In this document: positions 25,645 to 33,669 of the stretch, piece by piece | Numbering within the stretch: position 1 is the stretch's first letter | Layout of the letters: each line of letters starts with the position of its first letter | Assembly: GCA_963723165.1 (NCBI GenBank) | Contig: CAVRPP010000003.1 | Location: 1-64,000, forward strand | DNA length: 64,000 nucleotides | Direction: 5' to 3' | DNA from: UBA4744 sp963723165 | GTDB lineage: Bacteria; Actinomycetota; Acidimicrobiia; Spongiisociales; UBA4744 | Notes under the pieces: generated by a model | Seen by the model: the letters and a program-made list of their open reading frames with translations, nothing else | The model's database searches: none | Told to the model about the DNA's origin: nothing | Translations under genes and position numbers: made by a program

Positions 25645-26061
25645 ATGAACGACATGAGCGACATATTGACCCAGGTCGGCAAAGTCCTGGGCGAACACGG
25701 GATCGACTTCCGGATCGGGACCGACGGCGCCGGCGATCTGGCCGAGTGCACCGTCATGTGCCTGGCCGGCGATATGAAAACCACCGTCGCCGAGATGGGG
25801 CGTACACCCCGCGATCAGGTGGTCATGGTCCGCATCGACGAGAAGACCAAGCAGGCACTCGACGACTGGGTGGAAACAGGAGCGGTCAAGAGCCGCTCCG
25901 AAGCCGCCGCCCTGTTCATGCGGGAAGGCATCAAGGTCCGTTCGGGAGAACTCGAAGAACTCCGCGAAGCCCTCGACGACGTCGGCCTGGCCAAACAAAG
26001 GCTTGAGGAAAAGGCCAGACAGGTGATCGGGAACCGCCCCGACGCCGGGGCCAACGCCTGA
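25645..26061 (+). CDS. Ribbon-helix-helix domain protein
   Basis: 138-residue protein with a CopG-like ribbon-helix-helix in the middle (residues about 59-97: QVVMVRIDEKTKQALDDWVE, then SRSEAAALFMREGI). The N-terminal 55 residues (ILTQVGKVLGEHGIDFRIG...) are an extra domain not recognised, and the tail is a coiled-coil helix (ELEELREALDDVGLAKQRLEEKARQ). It is likely a small DNA-binding regulator. No toxin partner is adjacent. A palindrome overlaps its own promoter. Confidence 0.72.
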   Translation: MNDMSDILTQVGKVLGEHGIDFRIGTDGAGDLAECTVMCLAGDMKTTVAEMGRTPRDQVVMVRIDEKTKQALDDWVETGAVKSRSEAAALFMREGIKVRSGELEELREALDDVGLAKQRLEEKARQVIGNRPDAGANA

Positions 26062-26102
26062 CGTCCAGCACCACCAAACCGAAGTCAGAGAAAGGAGCGT
26101 GC

Positions 26103-26165
26103 ATGAAACGGTTCACCATCCCCCGTGTGGCCCATTGTTCGGACGGCTGCACACCACCGTCCTAG
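26103..26165 (+). CDS. Possible 20-residue peptide gene
   Basis: Short frame (MKRFTIPRVAHCSDGCTPPS) behind a very strong ribosome-binding site AAAGGAG. It is followed 30 bases later by a terminator-like hairpin, so it makes a self-contained mini-gene after the RHH gene. It could be a leader peptide, a real small protein or a frame-shifted start of something longer. Only spacing and the RBS support it. Confidence 0.3.
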   Translation: MKRFTIPRVAHCSDGCTPPS

Positions 26166-26193
26166 GCACGACCCAAAACTGCCGAAACCTTCA

Positions 26194-26230
26194 AAGAACC
26201 CTTCGGTGCAAGCCGGGGGGTTCTCTCTTG
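26194..26230 (+). terminator. Probable intrinsic terminator
   Basis: Hairpin AGAACCC...GGGGTTCT with an inner CGG/CCG extension, followed by CTCTTGT. It sits just after the RHH gene and the tiny ORF and before the repeat block. Confidence 0.55.
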
Positions 26231-26242
26231 TCAGACAGAGTT

Positions 26243-26334
26243 AGGACCATCCCGGGTTGCCCACCAACCGACGTGCTCCCCCGGCGTGAGACGGGGAGCT
26301 GTCCGAGGGAAGCGAGGACTGAAGGGGCAACCAA
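26243..26334 (+). repeat. GC-rich hairpin repeat, copy 1
   Basis: Contains CTCCCCC...GGGGAG hairpin sequence followed by CTGTCCGAGGGAAGCGAGGA and then CTGAAGGGGCAACCA. It is repeated at 26424-26533. It has the look of a dispersed REP-like intergenic element; no coding capacity is convincing. Confidence 0.6.
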
Positions 26335-26423
26335 TCGGCCACCCCAGCAACCTGCCCCCTCCGGCTCTCGCCTCCGGCGAGACCCACCTCCCCCACCTCC
26401 GGCGAGAGAGGACAATTCGGGTC

Positions 26424-26533
26424 AAGGACAACCGGGTTGCCCACCCACCGCCCACCAACCCCCCACCCACGTGCTCCCCCGGCGTGAGACGGGGGAGCTG
26501 TCCGAGCGAAGCGAGGACTGAGGGGGCAACCAA
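26424..26533 (+). repeat. GC-rich hairpin repeat, copy 2
   Basis: Second copy of the element at 26243-26334: ACCGGGTTGCCCAC, a longer CCCACC-rich stretch, then the hairpin CTCCCCC...GGGGGAG and the same GAAGCGAGGACTGA tail. The 90 bases between the copies also consist of small CTCCGGCGAGA repeats. Confidence 0.6.
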
Positions 26534-26546
26534 CCGACCACCGAGC

Positions 26547-26575
26547 TTGTGAGTGAGCGCTCACTCGGTTACAGT
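26547..26575 (+). promoter_or_regulatory. TetR operator inside promoter spacer
   Basis: -35 TTGTGA (26547-26552), 17-base spacer and -10 TACAGT (26570-26575). The spacer contains the perfect 16-bp palindrome GAGTGAGCGCTCACTC (26551-26566), a typical TetR-family operator. The predicted transcript start falls on the GTG at 26582, so the message is probably leaderless and self-repressed. Confidence 0.75.
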
Positions 26576-26581
26576 TGTCCG

Positions 26582-27190
26582 GTGCAAACCAAGCAGCGCC
26601 GGGCCGAGCCCCTCCCCCGCGACGACCGCAGACGGGAGATCGTCGAAGCCGTCATCCCGCTCCTCGTCGAGCGGGGGTCGTCGGTGACCACCCGCCAGAT
26701 GGCCGAAGCGGCCGGCATCGCCGAGGGCACCATCTTCGGGGTCTTCACCGACAAGAAGGCCGTCATCCACGAAGCGGTCAAAGTCAGTATGGATCCCGAC
26801 CCGGTGTGCACTGCCCTGGCCGCAATCTCCCCCACCGAATCCCTCGAGACCCAACTCATCGAAGGTGCCCGCATCCTGCTGGACCACTTCGGCCGGGTCA
26901 CCGTGCTGGTCGGCGTGCTCCGCACCATGCCGACGGCTACCCCGGGTCCGTCACCCGAGGCCAGGCGCTTTGTGGCCAAGTCGCACGCGGCCGTGCTGTC
27001 CGCCCTCACCGTCCTCCTTGAACGTCACGCCGACCGCCTCACCATCGAACCGGCCCGGGCGGCCGCCGCCTTGCAGGGACTGCTCTTCGCCCGCTTGCAG
27101 CCGATGATGGCGCCCGCCGAGCAACTCACCATCGAAGAGATCGTTGCGATCCTGCTGAACGGCATCACCGACCAAGAGGCGGCCACCTGA
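26582..27190 (+). CDS. TetR family repressor of ABC exporter operon
   Basis: 202-residue TetR regulator: helix-turn-helix at residues about 14-60 (REIVEAVIPLLVERGSSVTT, RQMAEAAGIAEGTIFGVFTD) and a helical ligand domain. The start GTG 26582 is favoured because the upstream palindrome and -10 element leave no room for an earlier start. The stop overlaps the first ABC gene (TGATG). By analogy with similar loci it probably represses the three-gene operon until an exporter substrate binds; the ligand is unknown. Confidence 0.87.
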   Translation: MQTKQRRAEPLPRDDRRREIVEAVIPLLVERGSSVTTRQMAEAAGIAEGTIFGVFTDKKAVIHEAVKVSMDPDPVCTALAAISPTESLETQLIEGARILLDHFGRVTVLVGVLRTMPTATPGPSPEARRFVAKSHAAVLSALTVLLERHADRLTIEPARAAAALQGLLFARLQPMMAPAEQLTIEEIVAILLNGITDQEAAT

Positions 27191-28920
27191 TGCTGTGGCG
27201 CATCCTCCGCACGTACCTCCAGCCCTACAAGCGGGAAATGGTCATCGTGGTGTTCCTGCAGCTGGCCGGGACCATCGCTTCGCTCTACCTGCCCGCCCTC
27301 AACGCCGACATCATCGACAACGGGGTCGTGCTGGGCGACACCGGCTACATCATCCGCACCGGCGGCTTGATGCTGGCCGTTTCCCTGGTCCAGATCGTCA
27401 GCACGATCATCGCCGTGTACTTCGGAGCGCGCACCGCTATGGCCTTCGGGCGGGATTTGCGGTCGGGGACCTTCCACCAGGTCATGGCGTTCTCCCGCCG
27501 CGAGCTGGCCCGCTTTGGGGCACCGTCGCTGCTGACCCGCAACACCAACGACGTCCAGCAGATCCAGATGCTGGTCCTGATGAGCTTCACGATGCTGGTC
27601 ACCGCCCCGATCATGATGGTCGGCGGAGTCATCATGGCGCTGCGCGAAGACGTAGGCCTGTCCTGGCTGGTCGCCGCTCTCGTCCCGATCCTGGCCGCCA
27701 TCATCGGGTTCATCGTCAGCAGGATGGTGCCCGGGTTCCGACTCATGCAGCGCAGGCTCGACACCGTCAACCAGGTGCTGCGCGAACAGACCAGCGGCAT
27801 CCGGGTGGTGCGGGCGTTCGTGCGGGAGAGATTCGAGACCTCACGATTTGCCAGGGCCAACAACGACCTGACCGACGTGGCGATCGGCGTCGGCCGCTGG
27901 ATGGCCGCCATCTTCCCGGCGGTGATGCTGGTGATGAACGCCTCGAGTGTCGCCGTTCTGTGGTTCGGAGGCATCCGGGTCGACAGCGGTGCCATGCAGG
28001 TCGGATCCTTGACCGCCTTCCTGTCCTATCTGATCCAGATCCTGATGGCGGTGATGATGTCCACCTTCATCTTCATGCTGCTCCCCCGGGCGTCGGTGTC
28101 GGCCGACCGGATCGGTGAAGTCCTCGACACCGAACCGTCGGTTGTGCCCCCCACGGGCGGGGTCACCAAACTCCCCAGCCACGGCACGCTGGCGTTCGAG
28201 CAGGTGGGGTTCCGTTACCCGGGCGCCGCCCAGCCGGTTCTCAGCAACATCAGCTTCGAAGCCCTGCCCGGCCAGACGACGGCCATCATCGGGTCGACCG
28301 GAACCGGCAAGACCACCCTGGTCAACCTGATCCCCCGCCTGTTCGACGCCACCGAAGGACGGGTGCTGGTCGACGGGATCGACGTTCGCGACATCGACCC
28401 GGACACCCTGTGGGGAACGATCGGCCTGGTCCCCCAGAAGTCCTATCTGTTCTCCGGCACCGTCGCCTCCAACCTCCGCTACGGCAAACCCGACGCCACC
28501 GAAGCCGAGATGTGGGAAGCGCTCGCGATCGCCCAGGCTCGCGACTTCGTCGAAGCAATGCCGGAAGGTCTCGAAGCCCCCATCGCCCAGGGAGGCACCA
28601 ACGTCTCGGGCGGCCAGCGGCAGCGTCTGGCCATCGCCCGGGCCCTCATCCGCCGTCCCGAGGTGTACGTGTTCGACGATTCGTTCTCGGCCCTCGATGT
28701 GGCCACCGACGCCCGGCTCCGCCACGCCCTCGATGCGGTGACCGCCGATGCCACGGTCGTCATCGTCGCCCAGCGGGTGGCGACCATCATGGACGCCGAC
28801 CAGATCGTGGTGCTCGAAGACGGCGGAGTTATCGGGCTCGGCACCCACGATGAGCTGCTCGCCACCTGCGCTCCCTACGCCGAGATCGTCGACTCCCAGC
28901 TGGAAGCGGAGGCGTCATGA
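27190..28920 (+). CDS. ABC exporter half-transporter with degenerate ATP site
   Basis: 576-residue fusion of a six-helix transmembrane domain (residues about 15-310) and an ATPase domain. It has Walker A GSTGTGKTT (about residue 367), signature VSGGQRQ and Walker B YVFDDSFSALD, where the catalytic Glu is replaced by Asp, and the switch His is replaced by Gln (VIVAQRVATI). These changes mark it as the degenerate half of a heterodimeric multidrug/lipid exporter; the second half is the next gene, overlapping by four bases. It is located in the cytoplasmic membrane and controlled by the upstream TetR gene. Confidence 0.93.
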   Translation: MLWRILRTYLQPYKREMVIVVFLQLAGTIASLYLPALNADIIDNGVVLGDTGYIIRTGGLMLAVSLVQIVSTIIAVYFGARTAMAFGRDLRSGTFHQVMAFSRRELARFGAPSLLTRNTNDVQQIQMLVLMSFTMLVTAPIMMVGGVIMALREDVGLSWLVAALVPILAAIIGFIVSRMVPGFRLMQRRLDTVNQVLREQTSGIRVVRAFVRERFETSRFARANNDLTDVAIGVGRWMAAIFPAVMLVMNASSVAVLWFGGIRVDSGAMQVGSLTAFLSYLIQILMAVMMSTFIFMLLPRASVSADRIGEVLDTEPSVVPPTGGVTKLPSHGTLAFEQVGFRYPGAAQPVLSNISFEALPGQTTAIIGSTGTGKTTLVNLIPRLFDATEGRVLVDGIDVRDIDPDTLWGTIGLVPQKSYLFSGTVASNLRYGKPDATEAEMWEALAIAQARDFVEAMPEGLEAPIAQGGTNVSGGQRQRLAIARALIRRPEVYVFDDSFSALDVATDARLRHALDAVTADATVVIVAQRVATIMDADQIVVLEDGGVIGLGTHDELLATCAPYAEIVDSQLEAEAS

Positions 28921-30917
28921 CCGAGCCCCGCACCATGCAGAAGACCGAGCGAATCACGGGAGGCGGACACGGACGGGGCGGCCCGTTCGGGGGCGGGATG
29001 GTCGGCCAGAAGCCGCTCAACTTCGGCCCGTCGATCAAACGGCTCATCAAGCGGCTCCGCCCCGAGCGTCCCAAGGTCATCGCCGTGATCGTGGCCGGGG
29101 TGATCAGCGTCGCCCTCACCGCCGCAGGTCCCAAAGTGCTGGGAAGAGCAACCGACGTGATCTTCGCCGGGTTCATCGGGAAAGACCTGCCTGCCGGGCT
29201 CAGCAAAGCACAGGCCATCGAAGCCGCCCGGGTCCAGGGCCAGGACCAGTTCGCCGACTTGATCAGCGGCATCGACCTGGTCCCCGGACAGGGCATTGAC
29301 TTCGACGCCCTCGGCACGGTCCTCCTCATCGTGATCGGCCTCTACGCCTTCTCAGCCCTGCTTGGGTTCCTGCAGGGGTACCTGCTCAACGACGTCGTCC
29401 AGCACACGGTGCTGCGTATGCGTTCCGAAGTCGAAGACAAGCTCAACCGGCTCCCGCTGCGGTACTTCGACCGCCAGCCCCGCGGTGAACTCCTGAGCCG
29501 GGTAACCAACGACATCGACAACGTCTCCCAGAGCCTCCAGCAGACCATGAGCCAGCTGCTCACCTCGGTACTGACGGTCGTGTTCATGGTCGGGATGATG
29601 ATCTACATCTCCCCCACGCTCGCCCTCATCGCCCTGGTGACGATCCCGGTAACGATGGTGATCGCCGGCCTGGTGATGAAACGGTCCCAGAGCCAGTTCA
29701 TCACCCAGTGGCGCCGCACCGGCACCCTCAACGCCCAGATCGAGGAAGCCTTCACCGGCCATTCCCTCGTCAAAGTGTTCGGCCGCCAGCGGGAAGTCCA
29801 GGCCACCTTCGAAGTCGAGAACGACGAACTGTTCAAAGCCAGTTTCATCGCCCAGTTCCTGTCCGGTTTGATCATGCCGATCACGATGTTCATCGGGAAC
29901 CTCAACTACGTGATCATTGCCGTCCTGGGCGGCCTGCGGGTCGCCAGCGGGACCATGACCCTGGGCGACGTGCAAGCGTTCATCCAGTACTCCCGCCAGT
30001 TCACCCGGCCCGTCACCCAGATAGCCTCGATGGCCAACCTCCTCCAATCCGGGGTCGCCTCGGCGGAACGGGTCTTCGAGTTGCTCGACGCCGAAGAGGA
30101 ACCGGACGAGGAGGGGATCACCGCGACGCCTGCCGAGGCGCACGGCCGGGTGGGGTTCGAGGATGTGTCCTTCCGGTACGAAGAGGACCAGCCGCTCATC
30201 GAGCACGTGAGCTTCTGCGTCGAGCCGGGCCAGACCGTTGCCATCGTCGGACCGACCGGCGCAGGCAAGACCACGCTGGTCAACCTCATCATGCGGTTCT
30301 ACGACCTCGATGCCGGGCGCATCACCCTCGACGGCATCGACATCTCCGGTCTCCGCCGCGAGGACCTGCGGTCCCAGATCGGCATGGTGCTGCAGGACAC
30401 CTGGCTCTTCAAAGGCACGATCCGCGAGAACATCGCCTACGGACGTCCCGACGCCGCCGAAGAGGACATCCTCACCGCCGCCCGGGCCACCTTCGTCGAC
30501 CGGTTCGTCGGGAGCCTCCCGGACGGGTACGACACCGTCATCGACGACGAAGGAGGCAGCATCAGTGCAGGCGAAAAGCAGCTCATCACCATCGCCCGTG
30601 CCTTCCTGGCCGACCCCGCCCTGCTGATCCTCGACGAAGCGACCAGCTCGGTCGACACCCGCACCGAACTGCTCGTCCAGCACGCCATGTCGGCGTTGCG
30701 GGCCGACCGCACCAGCTTTGTCATCGCCCACAGGCTCTCCACCATTCGCGACGCCGACCTGATCCTCGTGATGGAAGACGGTCGCATCGTCGAACAGGGC
30801 AACCATCACCAACTCCTCGAGCTGGACGGCTCCTACGCCGCCCTCTACCACTCCCAGTTCAGCGGCCCTCGCCTCCCCGAAAACGGCGTCGCCCCGGTGG
30901 TGCCGTCACGGACATAG
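28917..30917 (+). CDS. ABC exporter half-transporter with canonical catalytic Glu
   Basis: 666-residue partner of the preceding gene. The longer N-terminus (Gly-rich, FGGGMVGQKPLNFG) and a periplasmic insertion near residues 80-130 precede the six-helix domain. The ATPase domain has Walker A GPTGAGKTT (about residue 444), Walker B LLILDEATSSVD with the catalytic Glu, and switch His (FVIAHRLSTI), but an altered signature SISAGEKQ. Together the two subunits give one competent site (this Walker B with the partner's signature) and one degenerate site. The architecture is that of TM287/288- or BmrCD-like exporters; the substrate is unknown. Confidence 0.93.
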   Translation: MTEPRTMQKTERITGGGHGRGGPFGGGMVGQKPLNFGPSIKRLIKRLRPERPKVIAVIVAGVISVALTAAGPKVLGRATDVIFAGFIGKDLPAGLSKAQAIEAARVQGQDQFADLISGIDLVPGQGIDFDALGTVLLIVIGLYAFSALLGFLQGYLLNDVVQHTVLRMRSEVEDKLNRLPLRYFDRQPRGELLSRVTNDIDNVSQSLQQTMSQLLTSVLTVVFMVGMMIYISPTLALIALVTIPVTMVIAGLVMKRSQSQFITQWRRTGTLNAQIEEAFTGHSLVKVFGRQREVQATFEVENDELFKASFIAQFLSGLIMPITMFIGNLNYVIIAVLGGLRVASGTMTLGDVQAFIQYSRQFTRPVTQIASMANLLQSGVASAERVFELLDAEEEPDEEGITATPAEAHGRVGFEDVSFRYEEDQPLIEHVSFCVEPGQTVAIVGPTGAGKTTLVNLIMRFYDLDAGRITLDGIDISGLRREDLRSQIGMVLQDTWLFKGTIRENIAYGRPDAAEEDILTAARATFVDRFVGSLPDGYDTVIDDEGGSISAGEKQLITIARAFLADPALLILDEATSSVDTRTELLVQHAMSALRADRTSFVIAHRLSTIRDADLILVMEDGRIVEQGNHHQLLELDGSYAALYHSQFSGPRLPENGVAPVVPSRT

Positions 30918-31144
30918 TTGGCTCCGTTTCGGAGACGATGTCCGGGTAGCGGGCGAAATACGCTACCGTGGTGGTACACACGTATTCCATCCGGAGTACG
31001 TCGCCCGCTCCTCCCACAAGTTCCGTTTGGTGGAGCGACCGCAGGACAACGATGTTCTGGTCGGGCGATTCGCTCGACTCCGAAATCCGAGCCGGCGGGG
31101 CGGTAGGCCCCCTAACGGATCGACGCTTCGGAAGGAGCACAACT

Positions 31145-31399
31145 ATGTCCAACAACCTCTACGTGGGGAACCTTTCGTTCAACACGAGTTCGAGCGACCT
31201 GGAAACCCTCTTCGGCCAGCACGGCCAAGTGACCAAGGCGCAGGTAATCAGCGACCGCGACACCGGCAGATCACGAGGCTTCGGCTTCGTCGAGATGGCC
31301 TCCGCGGAGAACGCTCAGGCAGCGATCAGCGCCCTGAACGGTCACAACCTGGACGGACGGGACCTCACGGTCAACGTCGCCAAAGAGCGCTCCCGCTGA
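31145..31399 (+). CDS. RRM-domain RNA-binding protein
   Basis: 84-residue single RNA-recognition motif: RNP2 LYVGNL (residues 4-9), RNP1 RGFGFVEM (residues about 44-51) and the LDGRDLTVNVAKERSR end. Small bacterial RRM proteins are cold- or stress-linked RNA binders. ATG 31145 follows GGAAGGAG by eight bases. The 230 bases upstream to the ABC gene hold no gene and probably include its promoter and a long 5' leader. A strong terminator follows at 31588. Confidence 0.93.
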   Translation: MSNNLYVGNLSFNTSSSDLETLFGQHGQVTKAQVISDRDTGRSRGFGFVEMASAENAQAAISALNGHNLDGRDLTVNVAKERSR

Positions 31400-31416
31400 A
31401 AACCCCTCCCCGGACC

Positions 31417-31563
31417 ATCGACGCAGGAAGGCGACGTTGCCTGGGATGCGGTCATCCCGAGCGCCAGCACTTCATTGAGCAGGCATGCTCGGTACCCAAC
31501 TGTCCCTGCACCGACTACCAACCGCCGGCGACTCCGGAGAAACCCGCCCCCAAAAAGGGCTAA
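31417..31563 (+). CDS. Small Cys-rich ORF without a normal start
   Basis: Downstream of the RRM gene, an open frame encodes RRRCLGCGHPERQHFIEQAC, then VPNCPCTDYQPP and a Pro/Lys tail, ending at 31563. The C-x2-C-x-H...C-x4-C-x-C pattern looks like a genuine zinc-binding mini-protein, but no ATG, GTG or TTG is in frame after the RRM stop; only a near-cognate ATC at 31417 is available. A missing base just after AGGAAGG (31425-31431) could have hidden the start. It may be co-transcribed with the RRM gene. Confidence 0.4.
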   Translation: MDAGRRRCLGCGHPERQHFIEQACSVPNCPCTDYQPPATPEKPAPKKG

Positions 31564-31587
31564 CGCTCGGTTCGCAAGGACCGCAAG

Positions 31588-31625
31588 CAACGACCCTGCC
31601 GGGACCATTCCCGACAGGGTCGTTG
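31588..31625 (+). terminator. Strong intrinsic terminator after RRM gene
   Basis: Long inverted repeat CAACGACCCTGCCGGGA...TCCCGACAGGGTCGTTG, about 16 pairs with a short loop. No U-tract follows, as is common in actinobacteria. It separates the RRM region from the dihydrouridine synthase gene. Confidence 0.75.
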
Positions 31626-31684
31626 CGCGTCCGCGGTCACATCGACTGTGAGATGCGCGTGATCGTGCCAACATCGACCCGGTG

Positions 31685-32821
31685 ATGACGACCGAACAGA
31701 ACTCTCCGCTGCGCATCGGGCCCATCGAGGTCGACCCGCCGGTGGTCCTCGCCCCCATGGCCGGGGTCACCAACGCGCCTTTTCGCACCTTGTGCAGGCG
31801 CTACGGGGCGGGGCTCTACGTGAGTGAGATGCTGGGCGCCCGCGCCATCGTCGAGAACCACGCCCGCACCCTCCACTCGGCCGAGTTCGGCGAAGACGAA
31901 CCCGTCCGCAGCATCCAGCTGTACGGGATCGATCCCGACACGATGGCCGAAGCCGTCCGGCGCCTGGTCGACCGGGAGCAAGTCGATCACATCGACCTCA
32001 ACTTCGGATGTCCCGCTCCGAAAGTCACCCGCCACGGGGGTGGCGCAGCGTTGCCGTTCAAGTGGCGCCGCTTCGACTCGATCTTGACCGCGGCGGTGCG
32101 CGGCGCCGGACCGGTGCCGGTTACCGTCAAGTTCAGACTCGGTATCGACGACGATCACCCGACGTATCTGCAGGCCGGCCGGATCAGTGAAGCGGCCGGA
32201 GCGGCGGCGGTCGCCCTGCACGCTCGCACGGCTGAGCAGCTGTACTCGGGAGACGCCCGCTGGGCGGCGATCGCCGAACTAAAAACCGCCGTCACCTCGA
32301 TCCCCGTTCTGGGCAATGGAGACATCTGGGAAGCCTCAGACGCCCTGGCCATGGTCGATCAGACCGGCTGCGACGGGGTGGTGGTCGGTCGCGGATGTCT
32401 TGGCCGGCCGTGGCTATTTCGAGAACTGGCCGAAGCCTTTGCCGGCAAGGCGATCACGCCGCCACCAGGACTGCGGGAGGTGGCTTCGATCATGGTCGAT
32501 CACGCCGAGCTGCTGATCGATCGGTATGGGCCACGGAGGGCGCTGCGCACATTTCGCAAGCACACTTCGTGGTACCTGAACGGTTTCGTGGTCGGTCACG
32601 AAGTGCGGCGCCGTCTCAGCGCCGTCGATACGGTCGACCAGATCCGGGAGCTCATGGCAGGAGTGGACCTCGAGCAGGACTTCCCGGCCGAAGCGGCCCG
32701 CCGTCCCCGCGGCCACACCCATGGTCCCCGCCCGGTCAAGCTCCCCCACAACTACCTCGACGACCCCGAATCTCTCGACCGCCTCTCCCCCGCCGCCGCA
32801 GTAGCCGTCTCGGGCGGGTAG
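31685..32821 (+). CDS. dusB: tRNA-dihydrouridine synthase
   Basis: 378-residue flavoenzyme that reduces uridines in the tRNA D-loop. Family marks: APMAGVTNAPFRTLCRRYGA (FMN site), HIDLNFGCPAPKVTRHGGGA with the catalytic Cys (about residue 110), KFRLGID, ALHARTAEQLYSGDA, and VLGNGDIW with DGVVVGRGCLGRPWLFREL. The C-terminal helical tRNA-binding domain (HTSWYLNGFVVG) is complete. The ATG at 31685 is immediately preceded by an in-frame GTG; either could start. No operon partner is visible. The DusB-type assignment rests on overall pattern. Confidence 0.93.
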   Translation: MTTEQNSPLRIGPIEVDPPVVLAPMAGVTNAPFRTLCRRYGAGLYVSEMLGARAIVENHARTLHSAEFGEDEPVRSIQLYGIDPDTMAEAVRRLVDREQVDHIDLNFGCPAPKVTRHGGGAALPFKWRRFDSILTAAVRGAGPVPVTVKFRLGIDDDHPTYLQAGRISEAAGAAAVALHARTAEQLYSGDARWAAIAELKTAVTSIPVLGNGDIWEASDALAMVDQTGCDGVVVGRGCLGRPWLFRELAEAFAGKAITPPPGLREVASIMVDHAELLIDRYGPRRALRTFRKHTSWYLNGFVVGHEVRRRLSAVDTVDQIRELMAGVDLEQDFPAEAARRPRGHTHGPRPVKLPHNYLDDPESLDRLSPAAAVAVSGG

Positions 32822-32822
32822 T

Positions 32823-32842
32823 CGACTCGAATAGTCCCCCCG
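32823..32842. repeat. 20-bp repeat next to solo IS left end
   Basis: CGACTCGAATAGTCCCCCCG, found again exactly at 39746-39765. Here it is directly abutted by an IS110-type left end, so the repeat may be part of the insertion target. Confidence 0.6.
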
Positions 32843-32937
32843 TCGGCACACAATCGAGACACGCCGCTCAATATGTGCCTGATTGATGATGGGGGTGGTG
32901 CTGCGGGGCGGTTTGTCTTGTAGCGTCGGGGGCATGG
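32841..32937 (+). mobile_element. Solo IS110-type left end (remnant)
   Basis: The first 47 bases match 36398-36444 with one mismatch; similarity then decays but keeps a shared TAGCGTnnGGG block near 32927. At 36398 this sequence begins the non-coding end of an IS110-like element, but here no transposase follows: an SRPBCC pseudogene occupies the next DNA. It is therefore a left-end remnant. Confidence 0.6.
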
Positions 32938-33028
32938 TGTGGCGTTATGGACGAACCGTGATGTGACCTTTGGCCCTTCCAAGCGCTTGCTCTCGGACCG
33001 AGTATTGGAGAGGGTTTTTCAGAGGGAG

Positions 33029-33583
33029 GTGATCATTCTGTCGGATCCAACGCACGAGGGCAGCGTGTTGATCGATGCTCCGGTGCAGTCTGTGTTCGAC
33101 TTCTGACCTGATCCCCGCAGGATCTTCGCGGGGGACCCCATGAAGGTTGCCGACGCAACGCTGGTCCCGGAGGGAGTCGGAACGACAGCGCATCCAGCGG
33201 GCAGAATGCTCATCTTCGTCCAAGACGTACCAATTGAGTACGTCGAGGTCGTCCCGGACCAGCGGATCGTGTTCGAGGGCGATTGGAGGATGACCATCAT
33301 GGGATTGGGCATCGGGTTCTCTGCAGGCATCCACTCCTGGACCTGGTCGTTCGTACCCGAGGATGAGGGGACACGGCTGACCATGAGGGTCGTCGTGTTC
33401 AAGTCTCCACGGTGGCAGCGCGTCCTCGACCGAGTGGCGGAGAAGAGCGCCTCGAAGCAGATCCGTGAGCGGCTGGCTCGCATCAAGGCCGCTGCAGAGG
33501 AGCAGGCAGCCACAGCTAGCCGAACCATCAAGACCGGCTCCCCAAACGGCGTTGGGTACGTCGGCGTAGAGCCACATATGTGA
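33029..33583 (+). pseudogene. SRPBCC-family protein, decayed
   Basis: The readable part (from ATG 33140, 147 residues: PIEYVEVVPDQRIVFEGDWR, SAGIHSWTWSFVPEDEGTRL) is a polyketide-cyclase/SRPBCC-type lipid-binding domain. Upstream, the same frame encodes its natural N-terminus (GSVLIDAPVQSVFDF) but is cut by TGA at 33104-33106, where the family usually has Trp, and has no good start although a strong GGAGGTGATC lies before it. The C-terminal tail runs into the IS110 element. A nonsense mutation plus a lost start, beside mobile elements, suggests real decay rather than an indel. Confidence 0.65.
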
Positions 33584-33669
33584 TGCCATGAAGAGCGGGA
33601 GCCTCCCCGCTCTGTGTCCCGAGACGAAACTCGGGTTGTCATCACAATCGAGTGCGAGGAGGCTCTCAG

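Noticed and set aside
29352..30851. Long minus-strand frame opposite the second ABC gene
   Set aside because: Pure shadow: composition follows the coding strand and no homologous motif is visible.
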